Position numbers and translations under genes: made by a program
Assembly: GCA_001466705.2 (NCBI GenBank)
Contig: LATX02000035.1
Coordinates: forward strand, 186,001 to 250,000
Reading direction: 5' to 3'
DNA: 64,000 bases
Source: Moniliophthora roreri
Lineage: Eukaryota; Basidiomycota; Agaricomycetes; Agaricales; Marasmiaceae
Notes under the pieces: generated by a model
Seen by the model: the letters and a program-made list of their open reading frames with translations, nothing else
Database searches by the model: none
What the model was told of the DNA's origin: nothing
Shown here: piece by piece, positions 21,270-32,675 of the stretch
Layout of the letters: the number at the start of each line of letters is the position of its first letter
Position numbering within the stretch: the first letter of the stretch is position 1

Positions 21270-24226
21270 GGTGTAGGAATGTGAATGAGTGAGAGACGAA
21301 TGGAGTTCGATGAAGTGTGGTTGGGGATAATGAAGGATTTGGGGACTCGCGTAATGAAGATGTTTCAATAGACGAGAAGAATTGAAGTGCTGGACGGTTG
21401 GATGGACAGATGGGAGCAGGTAAGCAGTCTGTACGAGTAGATGCACGAATGCTTTATGCGTAATGAGGAGGAAGACGTTCCGATAAATGGGAGTGTGCGT
21501 GAATGAACGCGGTGGCTTTTATGTTGAAGCGCCCGGCAAGTTTCCCACCAATGAACGTGACCACAATTGTGGCCAAATATTACGAGTGTCATCGCGGGCC
21601 CTAGCATGACCTTCAACGCGAACAATCTTGATGGACAACCGCATTCGGTTTTTGAAAAGGCTGGATTATGCACCATTGAAGGTGCAAGGTATCTAGAAGA
21701 TGAGAGATGTCAGGATGAAAGGCCACGGTGAGTGAACGAACGGTCTGTACTTTCGTTCAACTTGAACGTTGTTCATAACGTTGACGATTAGGCTGAAGCT
21801 GACCAGCCTTCTTTCTCCTCCAGGTCAAGGATTGGATACATTGATGCCACTTCGCTGCCGTGACAGTGAAAACGCCAACACACCTGCACGATTCTGCGTT
21901 CAAGAAAGTACTATCGTCCGCGCCGCCAGGGAAGACGGTAGCCCGCTGGGGAAACTGAGAGAAATGGAGGTCAACGCGGATCTGTTGGTCGTAGTTGACG
22001 CGCAGGCGGTGAAGTCAGAGCTCGTGCATGGAAGATATGAAGATGTTCTAGCACTGAAGAGCTTGCCAAGGTCTGCTCTAGGCTAAATGGCATTTGGAAA
22101 AGCATCTGGAAGTAGGAGAATTTAGAGAAGACAAGCGAGTGAGTGGTCAAACAGAATTTTCACCTACCGAAGAATCGGATTCCAAGCCCACAGCTCCGGC
22201 AGTAGATCCAGCAGAATCCGTAAGGGTTCATCGCGCTATGTTTCACGTCCTCCATCCACGCAACACCAGTACTGGCATGTCAGCCAGCGACCGTCACGCC
22301 AGGAACACGCTGATGCCTTCTTTATCATCCGGTGCGCTCTGATACACTGGCTTCGGCGAATAGACGTTCCATCGGCTTGGGCTGAAATCATGCCCATCTA
22401 ATAGGCTCCCTCCCAGTCACGAAACAAGTTTCAAGGCGAGCTAAAACACGTTTGTTCAGTAGAGGACCCCCATAGCGACTGATTGCGAAGTAGAACGTGA
22501 CAGCCAACTTCAAAGAATTCGGTGAGTGGTGTTATAGGCCCTATTTACACGATAATTCAGCTGAACATGGCCTTCCAGGACATCTCGGTTGGGACATACT
22601 AAATGATTGAGTGTCTGTATACAGGGCCGTTCGTTCTGTTCGTTTTATCCCGGAGTAGAAGGACAGCACCATCGAAATGACGTGAAGAAAGTAGCCTCTA
22701 TACACCACGGGTGTACAACGCGTTCATGAAGGAGTGTCTCCATAGGCCCTGTTGTCTTGAGATGCGAGTTAGCCCTAGACCCTGAGTGCAGAATTCAGTA
22801 TAAAGACAGAATAGCCCGAAAACTACTCACTTCATATCCGATTCTATCCAAAGCCAAAGAAGCATAACCACCTACATGAACAACACTCAATCATGTATAG
22901 ACTTGCAAGGTTGTTCCAAATAAAAAACTTTTTATTCCTGGAGAAATGCTGGGAAGTCAGTGCTCGACTCGAGGAAGATTCTCGTGATTCGACCTACATC
23001 CAGATATTTTACATCAGTAATTTTTCAAATATTCCAGAGATAGAAGGTCACTACGCTGAGGCACAGCGAACATGTCGAGCCATGTCGATTTGATGGTGGT
23101 GAAGAGCAAAGTATGGGCGGCAGGCAAAGCGCTCGTGCCAACACACGACTTGTTCTGACAGTCATCTCCCTCTCTAATCTTCGAGTTGAACGCGAAGTTC
23201 GATGCGGGCTTGTCTATGCTGGCACTTGGGGTACGGAAGAGAATCAAGCTGTGTAGAATTGGCGAATGCCAAACTGAAAGTGGTAGGGAGATGGATATGG
23301 AGGCATGTTTTCATTACTGGTTCTCTACTCCGTTTCTTATCGCCTGAAGACCATGGTACTAGTAGGGCTTGAAAGACTTTGAAATTCTTCGACATGTTCT
23401 CTCAAAATCTTGCTGCCTTCCAACCATGTCAGCCCACGAAGTAGCGACGTGACCAAAATTCATCGCGTTGAAACTGTAGCATTTGGTGCGTCGCTGTGTT
23501 TTTTCTCGGTTTCATTGGGATATTTACTGTATTGACACCATCTTTCTCAGGTATATGCGGGTCAAGTCCCGGTGATTCACTATCCAGGACATGCCATCCC
23601 ATAAAAAGTCACGGATCTCCCAGTTTTCTTAAGGCAACCGTGGATCCATAATCCGCTCGAGAGAACTATTCAATAAAAGTGACTATCGTGGTCCGGTAGT
23701 GGTTTTCGCATCATAAATCTCTCGCGCACGATCTGTCGGTTATGCAGACAGGTGTGGTTCACGAGCGAGTGATGGTGTTGGCTTTGAGGAGAAATCCAAC
23801 TACCCGGAAGGTATGATGAAATCTGTAACCTAGGTCATTGACAGCCGTCTATACTTGATACGCGATTAGACCTCGTTCCCTCGTAAGAGACCAGCTGAAC
23901 CTTCGTCACATAGATGGAATTTGAGGCTGATCAAGCAAGGCTGAATGGATGAGAAGCAGGCCCAGGAACTCGGACAAATTTCAGTGGGTGTGCAGGGCGG
24001 CAGAGCGACAGTGCTGTAGCATTGTTCAAGGGTAATAACTAGGAATACAAAAATGTACAACCTGGATGATCATTAGATCCTGTTATGTCATCATTCGTCG
24101 CCCGTGACCACAACACAGCTGGACGCCCCTTTACGCCCCTTTATTTTCAACCACATTTGTCTGATCACTCCTGACACTGGTGCGCAGTTTTACTTTGATT
24201 CTTGATCGATTCTCATCCAGTAGAAG
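21270..24226. other. Long intergenic region without a recognisable gene
   Basis: About 3 kb between the HMG gene (-) and the third F-box gene (+). Frames of 60-105 codons at 21769-22086, 22094-22342 and 22893-23093 show no family motif and no splice pattern that joins them. A TATAAAG at 22800-22806 lies about 90 bp upstream of the 22893 ATG, but the encoded 66 residues look random. I see no repeat or transposon signature. Confidence 0.45.
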
Positions 24227-25776
24227 ATGCCACAAAGTCTAAAATGTCAGTTTGAGGCGAGGTCCGACAACCGCGTCACAACATCCAAAGAGAAAGAAAC
24301 AGAAACTGTCGACAGGTCCTCTCACGAAGAGAATGTCGATAATCAAGGAGAAGGCCATAGGGCTATGTCTCTGCCATTGGAGTTGGTCACACTCATACTG
24401 GAGAGTTTGGATTCCCAGGATGCTAGGGAAGTCGACTTTCGAAGCCTCCAAACTCTGGCCTTGGTCTCACGCATTTGGTGTCGTGCTGCTCAAGCCAAAT
24501 TGTTCTGCACCATTCGGATAGATTGCCGCGCATCCTGTCAATTCTGGAGCCGCAAGTTCAAACACTCGCCTCACCTTGGAGAATACGTTCGATTCTTATA
24601 CCTCTCCGATCCAGGTGACGACTGCATGGGTACCCCGTATCTACGCACTTCACCAGCGAGGTTTCTTGTGTCTGCACTGACACGGCTTCAGGGACTAACC
24701 GTGCGTAATACCATACGATGGGGACCGGTAGAGCAGCGGTTGGTCAAGGGTTTCCGGTCAGTGACCGTTCTCGCAGTGTTAGATGGCGTTGGGGGGATGA
24801 AGGGGTGCAGAGACATACCGGATCTCTTCTATGCACTGCCAAATGTCCACACATTGCGTCTGGCAACTCCCAATCCTTTTAAAGACTTTTCCCCTCAATA
24901 CGAAGCTGGCGTTGCCCTGCAACAACGAATTCCTGAGAACGGTAAACCACGGCAGCTTCGGGAGCTGCAGTTAATTGGGGCCGACTTTTCCGTGGAGTAT
25001 TTCATGTGGCTCACTGGGCCTTCTTTCGATTTGTCAACATTGACAAGATTGTCCTTGTCGTGGCAGAAATACCGGTCTTGGGTCGGCAATGGTATCTATA
25101 AACCCAATTTTTCCTGCCTCGACCAATTCTGTCGACTCACTGGCAGGAGCGTTGCGCGGCTGGAGCTTCCCATACCTACTCGGAGCTACTATAGGCAAGA
25201 CTGGCTTACCAGCAAGTTGACTTCTCGAGACCCTTTAACAGGTCGGCTCGTGTTCTACATTTATCCTTGCAATGGCTGATAAACATGTTTCTTCCTCTGG
25301 CAGTGCATCTTAGGAGATCTCGAATCCTAGCCAGCTTCACCGCCCTTCGAACGATATCTATAAGCCCTGGGGATGACTATTACGACGGCTCCCTTCCATT
25401 CCTCATATCTTCGTCTGTATCCCTTTTGGGGACCCTCGCGACACCACATCGGAATCTCTGTAGAATCATACTGACGGCAAAATTGGATGTAACGCTGAAT
25501 ATCCACGATTACCAAAGGATTTGGGGAATCTCCCAGTGGAAAGACCTTGACGAGCTGTTGTCTGGTGATTCGTTCCCTACATTGTCTAGGGTTGATTTAG
25601 TGGTTCATATCGGATGCGGTAGACGAAGGCGGGTGGACATCTCAACGATGGCTCCAGATCAGGAGCCGCTATTACAAGATATTCGAGCGTGCCTCCCTCG
25701 CGCGGTATCAAAGGGTGTACCCGAGATTGAAATTCAATTGTACCGCGCACAGTCGCCGGAATCGGGGTCGGAGTAG
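24227..25776 (+). CDS. F-box-like protein, intact member of the local trio
   Basis: Two exons: 24227-25241, then 25304-25776 after a 62-nt intron at the same place as in the copy at 17.9 kb (ACAG|GTCGGC .. TGGCAG|TG). About 495 residues. The F-box-like part is uninterrupted here: MSLPLELVTLILESLD, then LQTLALVSRIWCRAAQAKLF. It shares FWSRKFKHSPHLGEYVRFL, LRTSPARFL, GPVEQRLVKGF, MKGCRDIPDLFYALPNV and LDELLSGDSFPTL with its relatives. The role is presumably SCF substrate recognition; the target is unknown. It ends at TAG 25774-25776. Confidence 0.78.
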
Positions 25777-26224
25777 ATGGGTCGCGACCTGATATGAACC
25801 AAGGGATCTCCAGGCTCCCAATTGTGTCTCTCACCCCTTTCCTCATCTTCGTGCGCTCTTTCCATGACCATGCTTACGTTTCTTTCGAGAGCCTGCACGT
25901 TCGGGAACAATGTTCGCGACCGAATAAAGTCGGGGATACACCAAAATCGGTTCTTCTAGGCTCGGGGGAAGAGAAAAGCTTGGGCCTGGGCAAAGGGATA
26001 GGTAAAACGCGATAATTCGAGTCTTTTCCCCCCAGAAACATCTGCTCCTGTGTAGAATAACAATGATTATTGAACGTTGAACATTGACCGTGACTGACTG
26101 CCTGAGAAAATGACGCACGCCGCACGGACCCCAAGTTGAACACGAGGTATATTCTGGACCTGAAATATTTTCTGCAACGCGACTTCCACGATCTCATCCA
26201 TGACCTACCTCGATAACGACTCTC
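25777..26224. other. Intergenic region
   Basis: About 450 bp between the F-box gene and the repeat protein gene, both on the + strand. Nothing distinctive was seen. Confidence 0.4.
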
Positions 26225-27847
26225 ATGATGAATAATGTTAGCAGCCCTCCCAATGCTCCAGCTCCAAGGATCAGTTCGCCCCGCATGATGTCGCCCCGGT
26301 CGCATCGAAGTTATCGGTCCCGACGAACAGGCAGTGGATCGGAAGATGACCATACTCGACGCGCAGTAATGCCTTCTCCGGCCCCTTCCGGTGGAATGAA
26401 TGTAGACCCAGATGCCCCGTATCTTGGACCTGCCACTGAGGAGAATACTCGAGATGTCGAAGCACAACAACAGGTGCAAGATGTACAAGATGAAGGAGAA
26501 GACGAGAACAGATTTGTTGGAGGATTCAAGTTTGGGGCTCGGAGATTGATGAGGGCCATGCAGGGAGCTTCGATTCAGTGGGGATCTGGCAGCCGACAGG
26601 CACAAGGAATCGATTATAGTCCGCCATATGCGGTGAGCCGCCAAGAGGAAGGTGCTGGCAGCGAGCGACCTTCTGCCTCTTTATCCGACGACACCATGCA
26701 TTATGGATCTCCGACTGAGGATGGCACGACAGCCGTGGATCATACATATCAACCACAGTACATCGCACCAGAAGTCATAATTGGCAGTCCAGAATTCGTC
26801 GAACCGCTACCTGCGCCTGACTACAGGAAGATGGCCTCACCGTCTGAGACAGCGTCAGACGTTTCCCTCCATTCATATTTCTCTAGGGTCAAAAAGTTTA
26901 TACATGACATCAATTCCTTGCCATGGGTCGCTGAAGATCGTGTCACGGTCGATTATTATCCCGGTCAGACGAAGAAACGTGTTCGCGAGAAGGCACCTTA
27001 TGGGACAGCACCAAAGCATCGTTCTGCGATTGCCACGTCATGGTATGGAGATCACTACCGGAATTACAAACCATCCGGGACGTTGGATGTACGAGAGCTG
27101 GATCTGACGGCAGGGGATTCTCCAGAAGTCCGGACTGTACAGCCTAGTCAGTCACTACCGGGTGTCATTCAGCCTTTTACGGACGGCAATGGTCAAGTAT
27201 GGCCTGCCATTGCAGACGTGATGTACCAGGACCAAGTATTCACAGGAGATACGCCAGTGCAAGATCCTGTCACTGCTCCGTATTCACCCATGGTTAATCC
27301 CGCTGCAACGCCGATAATGAATCCTGTTGTCACCCCTGGGGTATATCACGCCGCTATCCCATTTACAAATCCCACCGCTACGCCAAGGATAAACCCGACC
27401 ACTACACCAAGGATGAATCCGACCACTACACCGAGGATAAATCCGACCTCTACACCAAGGATGAATCCAACCACTACACCGAGGATGAATCCAATTACTA
27501 CACCGAGGATGAACCCAACCACCGTACCAGAGATGGAACCCACCGCTACCCAAATGGCGTATGCCGCCACTTCACCCCCACCGAATCCTGCTGCTGAACC
27601 CGAGACACCTCCCATGGCGTACAATTACGCAAGCCCACGGTCGAACACGACTGGGTTAGCTTCTCCACGACCAACTCAGTACCCACCGAGCGTTCCTCAA
27701 TATCACAATGGTTCAGGCCAGATGTGGCCTGTCGTGAGTTATGGTGAACCGGTTTACGAGCAGGACACCACACCTGTTATTCCCCCCACTGCGCACATTC
27801 CTGACGGTGTTTATGTACCGTCAGCTGCGACTGGTCAGTTGCATTGA
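26225..27847 (+). CDS. Low-complexity protein with Pro/Thr-rich octapeptide repeats, function unknown
   Basis: An uninterrupted 540-codon frame. I do not recognise a named domain. The N-terminal 70 residues are Ser/Pro/Arg-rich and probably disordered. The middle (about residues 95-300) contains GGFKFGARRLMRAMQG and a better-ordered segment around SYFSRVKKFIHDINSLPW and SWYGDHYRNYKPSG. Two copies of a short motif, DGNGQVWPAIADV and NGSGQMWPVVSYG, flank a run of eleven 8-residue units of the NPTTTPRM type. There is no signal peptide or membrane segment. The consistent coding pattern over 1.6 kb supports a real gene; the ATG at 26225 (immediately followed by a second ATG) is the first in frame. 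Confidence 0.7.
   Translation: MMNNVSSPPNAPAPRISSPRMMSPRSHRSYRSRRTGSGSEDDHTRRAVMPSPAPSGGMNVDPDAPYLGPATEENTRDVEAQQQVQDVQDEGEDENRFVGGFKFGARRLMRAMQGASIQWGSGSRQAQGIDYSPPYAVSRQEEGAGSERPSASLSDDTMHYGSPTEDGTTAVDHTYQPQYIAPEVIIGSPEFVEPLPAPDYRKMASPSETASDVSLHSYFSRVKKFIHDINSLPWVAEDRVTVDYYPGQTKKRVREKAPYGTAPKHRSAIATSWYGDHYRNYKPSGTLDVRELDLTAGDSPEVRTVQPSQSLPGVIQPFTDGNGQVWPAIADVMYQDQVFTGDTPVQDPVTAPYSPMVNPAATPIMNPVVTPGVYHAAIPFTNPTATPRINPTTTPRMNPTTTPRINPTSTPRMNPTTTPRMNPITTPRMNPTTVPEMEPTATQMAYAATSPPPNPAAEPETPPMAYNYASPRSNTTGLASPRPTQYPPSVPQYHNGSGQMWPVVSYGEPVYEQDTTPVIPPTAHIPDGVYVPSAATGQLH
27296..27559 (+). repeat. Coding minisatellite, 24-bp unit, about 11 copies
   Basis: Eleven consecutive 24-bp units encode NPxxTPxM-type octapeptides. 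The first three and last two are diverged; the middle six are nearly uniform (NPTTTPRM/NPTTTPRI). The period is a multiple of three, so copy-number change would keep frame. Confidence 0.9.
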
Positions 27848-28086
27848 AGGAATAATCGCGGGTATTATTATTTATTTTTCATGTGGGTTATGTATTGTAG
27901 GTCTATGTGCTGCCTGTTACTTTGGTCCTTTTCTGACAATTTTCTGACTCTCGGAACAACACAGATGTGATTCATTTCTCAAAATAGATTTTTAATACAT
28001 AGTGGGCGCAACCTTTTTTGAAATAGAGTTACTTCGGTGTCTAACGGTGAACTTGACTCTACGCTAAGTTCTGAGTACTGAGTACG

Positions 28087-28088
<2 letters not shown>

Positions 28089-28118
<30 letters not shown>
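28089..28118 (+). repeat. (TC)15 microsatellite
   Basis: Fifteen perfect TC dinucleotides upstream of the L-fuconate dehydratase-like gene. Pyrimidine-rich tracts are common in fungal promoters; a regulatory role is only possible. Confidence 0.9.
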
Positions 28119-28120
<2 letters not shown>

Positions 28121-28281
28121 GCTGGTTTGCTCAGAGAAGAACGAAATGCTCGCGTAAATTGTGCAGTAAACGTCAACTGGGATCGGCTCAGCAGTGGAAT
28201 GACCTCGGTGAAAGGCGGTAACCCGGAAAACCGGACCCACGGACCGACTCTCCTCTCCGGGTTGAGGAAAGGGGAGGGCGG

Positions 28282-28288
28282 TATAAAG
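28282..28288 (+). promoter_or_regulatory. TATA-box candidate for the dehydratase gene
   Basis: TATAAAG lies 75 bp upstream of the ATG at 28363, followed by a pyrimidine-rich stretch (CCAGACCCTCTCT) where transcription could start. Spacing and context fit a fungal core promoter. Confidence 0.55.
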
Positions 28289-28362
28289 TCTTTCTCCAAC
28301 CTCCACATGGAATAGCTCTTTTTCGCCCCAGACCCTCTCTAGTTTAATTTTCGCTTTCGATC

Positions 28363-30338
28363 ATGCCAAAAATCACCGGATATGAGACTCACGGTGGGTT
28401 TCAACTCATTCTCGACGTTTGCGAAACAGAGGCATTCATAGATCTTCAGACGTCCGGTTTCCTACCTCATTAACTGGAGATGGAACCGATGCTATGTAGG
28501 TTTCAGCTGTTTTGGTTTCGCATTCTGCATGATGTTGAACAATTGGGGCTTTACTTAGGAACACTGACTGCGACTATTCCTCGGCCTATGTCACGCTCAA
28601 GACAGATTCGGCTCTCGTCGGACATGGAATGACTTTTACCATTGGACGTGGAAACGAGATTGTGAGTGACGTTGCATTTTTGGTATGAGGTCTACCTCTG
28701 ATGTCAATACCGATATTAGGTCTGTGCTGCAATTCGAGAAGTCGCCAACCGGCTTGTCGGAAAGGAAACAGAGGATCTTTTTGCTGATATGGGAAAAACT
28801 TGGGATTATCTTCTGGCGGATCCTCAGCTTCGTTGGTGAGCCAGTTAATTTGACATGGAGAATCCGTAATTTAAACTGATCATTCGTCTTCCCAAGGATT
28901 GGTCCGGAAAAGGGCGTCATCCACATCGCATCTGGTGCAGTAAATAACGCAGTGTGGGATATGTATGCACGATCTCGTCAAAAGCCTCTTTGGAAGCTTG
29001 TTGTTGACTTTACGCCGGTACGTGTTGTTTTCGTCTGGTCTTGGTGCCTCTAGATCTTCACAGTTTACTCCAGGAAGAACTCGTTAGATCAGCTGCATGG
29101 CGCTACATTTCAGATGCGATCACGAAGGAAGAAGCTCTGGCCATGTTGAAGGAGAAGGAGGCTACCAAAGCTGAACGGGAAGCTCTCGTACGAGAAGTTG
29201 GGTGCGTTACCAAATCGTGGAAGCCGTGCACCTTGGACCTAACCTCTCCCAGATACCCTGCATACGTGACATCAGCTGGTTGGCTCGGATACAGCGACGA
29301 CAAGATTGCACGCCTCACCAAGGAAGCCGTCGCTGCTGGATTTAACCACTTCAAGATGAAGGTTGGAGCAGACCAAGCCAGTGATTTGCGCCGCGGAAAA
29401 ATCATCAGATCAATTATCGACGACCCTCAATACCTCCCTCCCGACCACAAATCCAGGGATCCCAACAGCAACGAACTCAAGGGAAAGAATGCCGGTCCGA
29501 CTGGAGCTGTGCTTATGATCGACGCAAATCAAGTTTGGGATGTTCAACAAGCCATCGATTATGTCAAGGGTTTGGAGGAGATCAAGCCTTGGTATGTCTT
29601 TACTCTATCTTTTTTCGTGACTTTCGCCCTGATACTAGAGGCATCAAGGTTCATTGAGGAGCCAACAGCACCCGACGACATACTCGGACACGCTGCAATT
29701 CGCAAGGCCCTCAAGCCACATGGAATCGGTGTTGCTACCGGAGAGCATGCACACAACCGAATGGTTTTCAAGCAATTGCTTCAAGCAGATGCAATTGATG
29801 TCTGCCAAATCGATTCGTGTCGTCTTGCCGGCGTTAGCGAGGTCATCAGTGTGTTGCTCATGGCTGCCAAGTGAGCATCGCTTCACCGTGAAACACATTT
29901 GTTACTCACGTCAAAACTGGTCAGGTTTGGTGTTCCCGTATGCCCTCACGCTGGTGGTGTTGGCCTTTGCGAGTATGTTATCCATCTCAGGTATGCGGTT
30001 CCTTTGCTGCGCTATTGTTCTTTGGCACGAACGTATCTTCCGATAGCTTGATCGACTATATTGCCGTCTCTGGCACCATGGAACGTAACGTGCTCGAATT
30101 CGTTGACCATCTACATGAACACTTTGTGACACCTTGCTCGATCAACTCTCGCGGTCGTTACAACGTACCCAGCAACCCGAATGAGGGATACAGGTTAGTG
30201 TCGTACCTAGATCTCATCAGAAATCCAGGCTCAATGGACGTTTCTAGTATTGAAATGTTCGCCAAGAGTATTGCCGAGTACGAGTGGCCAAATGGATCAT
30301 ATTGGGTCGGAAGACGGGAACAGGAAGGAAAAGCATGA
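28363..30338 (+). CDS. L-fuconate dehydratase-like enolase-superfamily enzyme
   Basis: A multi-exon gene of about 430 residues. It starts MPKITGYETH; splicing at TCTTCAG near 28449 gives DVRFPTSLTGDGTDAM, the family's N-terminal signature. Then come YVTLKTDSALVGHGMTFTIG and NNAVWDMYARSRQKPLW. The barrel carries the expected residues: FKMKVG (catalytic Lys), [20 protein letters not shown] and GEHAHNR (metal ligands), and CPHAGGVGLCE (catalytic His). By family knowledge it dehydrates L-fuconate or a similar sugar acid to a 2-keto-3-deoxy acid with Mg2+. All introns checked are short with GT..AG ends and keep frame. It appears intact, unlike its partial copy at 34 kb. The 3' end lies inside the 2.9-kb duplication. 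Confidence 0.9.
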
Positions 30339-31995
30339 GATTCGGTCGTTATAGTTATACTGTATATATATGAGTCGCGTTTTTTGTCTGTATCATACCC
30401 TTTGAAAGTTGCTCAGGTAGACTCTGTATCGTGAAGGAAACATGAAATTCAATTGAAAAGGGTAGACAAGTATCAGGCTGCTACTAGGATTAGGAATGGA
30501 GGTACTTAAGTATGCGTAAACGTGTGCGGCAGTAAGGATGCAGTGGCCGTTTCGAGACGGTGGTCTTGTCTCCCATGGTCCCAGCAAAAGAATGAGATAC
30601 AGAGAAAGAAAAGAGAGAGGGAGAAGGCAAGCAAGGGCGAGGAGTGATTAAATACGTGAGTGAGTCCATAGAGCAGAACCCGTCGTCCATAACTCTGTAC
30701 AGAGAACAACTTGGGTCTGGGCTGGACACTACGGTGAGGACAGCTTGGCTGAGTTACATCAATGATTCGTCAAAGGACTAGAGTGTGCCGAATCATGATT
30801 TTGAATATGGTTATCAATGATCGCTCCGTGGCTGCTCTCGAAATCAGCGTCATTTTTCTCCTGCAGTAGAACGAGCTCAGTCAGGTATCCAATATCATTG
30901 CGATTGCAACCTACATTTTCGTCAAGAATACTCTGCGCTTCTTTGCCCATAACGTCATCTGCAACCCCTATCTGCGTAATAGAGCTCGTTAGAGAAGCTT
31001 TATCGTCATCCACTTCGCACTGTCCACCAAGTTCTGCGATCATTGTCCTCATTAGCCTCGCCTGCCAGGCAAGGATAAATTGCTGTTTGGGATCGATTCG
31101 AGATTCTTCCTTTTTGAAACCTTCGAGCCTTGATTGATCAGAATGAGAATCTGGTTTGGACTCGTCCAAAGGCAAGACTTTTGTATGAAGGCCACAGACG
31201 CTCAGGATACTGGACCATATAGACGAGAAGAGCGTCTTCGTCAGGTCACCCTTAGCCATTTGAGGCTCTACCGCGTCCATTTGCGATTCCAAATCATGAA
31301 CCTGGTATTCGCCAAATACTCCGAAAAGTCCCAAGTATCCGCGCCATCTGGACGTAGGTTCTCGAATGATCTGCGGAGCCCCACAAATCTCGCGGGCGCA
31401 GTCGAAAAACGTCGCAGCCCATCGTGTAGGTGTCCATGGCTGCAGTTGGTCGAGATGATTCATAGACTCGGTAAGTGAGACGCAGTGAAGCACGTTGAAA
31501 GAACGATTAGCCGGCACACTGAAAGACTGAACGAGGACGTAGTCGTTTTTACGACGACCCGGTCCATGATCTCTGCAGATGATAACACGAGAGTCAGTAA
31601 ATCTATAACTTTAAGACAATGGTTAGTATTCTATTGGGAAGATATGAGCAGTACATACGTGCATCCGCCAAAAACATCTCCATCGCATTCAAACCTGATT
31701 GACCTCACATCGTTGCCGAAAACCATACGAGCCAGGATTATCTCGTTCTGTATGACCCGCTCATTATTCGGTCTGTATTGGTTCACGGATGTCACCCGAC
31801 AGCTTAGTAGGTCGTCCAAACGGTTGAGTGAAGAGAACCGTCCTATCAGGCCCTTGGAAGCGGTCGATGAAGGTGGCAAAATGACGGATCGCCATTCCTT
31901 GGATGTTACGAGTATTTCAAAATCCTCAATGACTCCTATGACCATCTTCTCCAGAAATATAGATCTGCCAGGGCGATAACCATCAAAACATACTC
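29131..31995. repeat. Segmental duplication, copy A
   Basis: About 2.87 kb nearly identical to 33988-36868. It begins inside the dehydratase gene (GAAGCTCTGG at 29131) and runs through the whole downstream gene of the uncharacterised family. Only scattered substitutions and a few small indels are seen by eye; the offset is 4857 at the left edge and 4873 at the right. Beyond 31995 identity drops suddenly to roughly the level of older paralogues. Confidence 0.9.
30339..30758. other. Intergenic part of the duplication
   Basis: About 420 bp between convergent genes, repeated at 35210-35631. Frames here (for example 30490-30729, -) are also in the second copy, but they are low-complexity and not convincing. 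Confidence 0.4.
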
Positions 31996-32149
31996 CACAG
32001 AAATTCATGGTTGAATGAGGGTCGAAAGGGGTGATGGGATAAGGATCAAATCGCGAACGATGTAGACGTAGAGCGTTGGGTTTGGCGTCGTGGAGATGCA
32101 GCCTCTCTAGAACTCCAGCCACTTGGTATGGCATGCAAGACCAGGGCAA
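30759..32149 (-). CDS. Uncharacterised local family, copy 2
   Basis: I do not recognise the family. The last exon (from about 31580 down to 30759) encodes CRDHGPGRRKNDYVLVQSF, SFNVLHCVSLTES, QPWTPTRWAATFFDCAREIC and a long charged C-terminus (KEESRIDPKQQFILAWQ). It is preceded by an intron of about 60 nt (GCAC|GTATGT .. TTATAG). The exon upstream contains EDFEILVTSKEW and LDDLLSCRVTSV. The 5' part beyond about 32000 is uncertain. There is no signal peptide or membrane segment, and the short hydrophobic blocks are helix-like. It lies convergent to the dehydratase gene and is fully inside the near-identical duplication except at its 5' end. Confidence 0.55.
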
Positions 32150-32675
32150 GCAGCTGGCAACGATGCTGGTTGGGGGCCAAGTAACTTCCCACGGTCACCC
32201 CCATGAACCTTAGGGGCTTTGATTGCATTGATTCTGGTAGGCCTTCACTGGAGAATCCTTCGTTTACCGTCGCAGCTAATTCGCGTCTCAGGTAAGTACT
32301 CATGGAGCCCAAGGACACGATCATCGAAACCGATATCTAATTCATATTACTAAGATTTGAATGTTATTGGAAAACCAATCCCTTCGATACATTGGCTAGA
32401 ATATTAGGGTGTACAACAGCTATATGGATTAAGGAGAGGAATGGTTGTGCTGCGACTTGAGGGTTAGTCGTAAAAACATGGGAAGTAGGTAAGGTGATGG
32501 CATACCTTGCTTGATATGCTCCACCTGCGACCTGCCGTCTTCAAAACTCCTGGCTGACAACACTTGAATTGAAATTACAGTCGCCGTCTGCTGCTAGGAG
32601 TCGTTTGATCAGTTGAAGTCTAAATCCCTCCACCTGTCAAAAGAGAAGCTCTGAGTACCTGAGCAAAGCTTGAAA

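Noticed and set aside
27284..27624. - strand frames with regular Gly/Ile/Val repeats, seemingly a repeat membrane protein
   Set aside because: Antisense shadow of the octapeptide minisatellite on the + strand.
28064..28308. ORFs with a run of Arg-Glu residues
   Set aside because: They translate the (TC)15 microsatellite; not protein-like elsewhere.
30817..31478. + strand frames opposite the uncharacterised gene, conserved in both copies
   Set aside because: Conserved only because the whole 2.9-kb segment is duplicated; the - strand frame carries the family blocks shared with the diverged copies.
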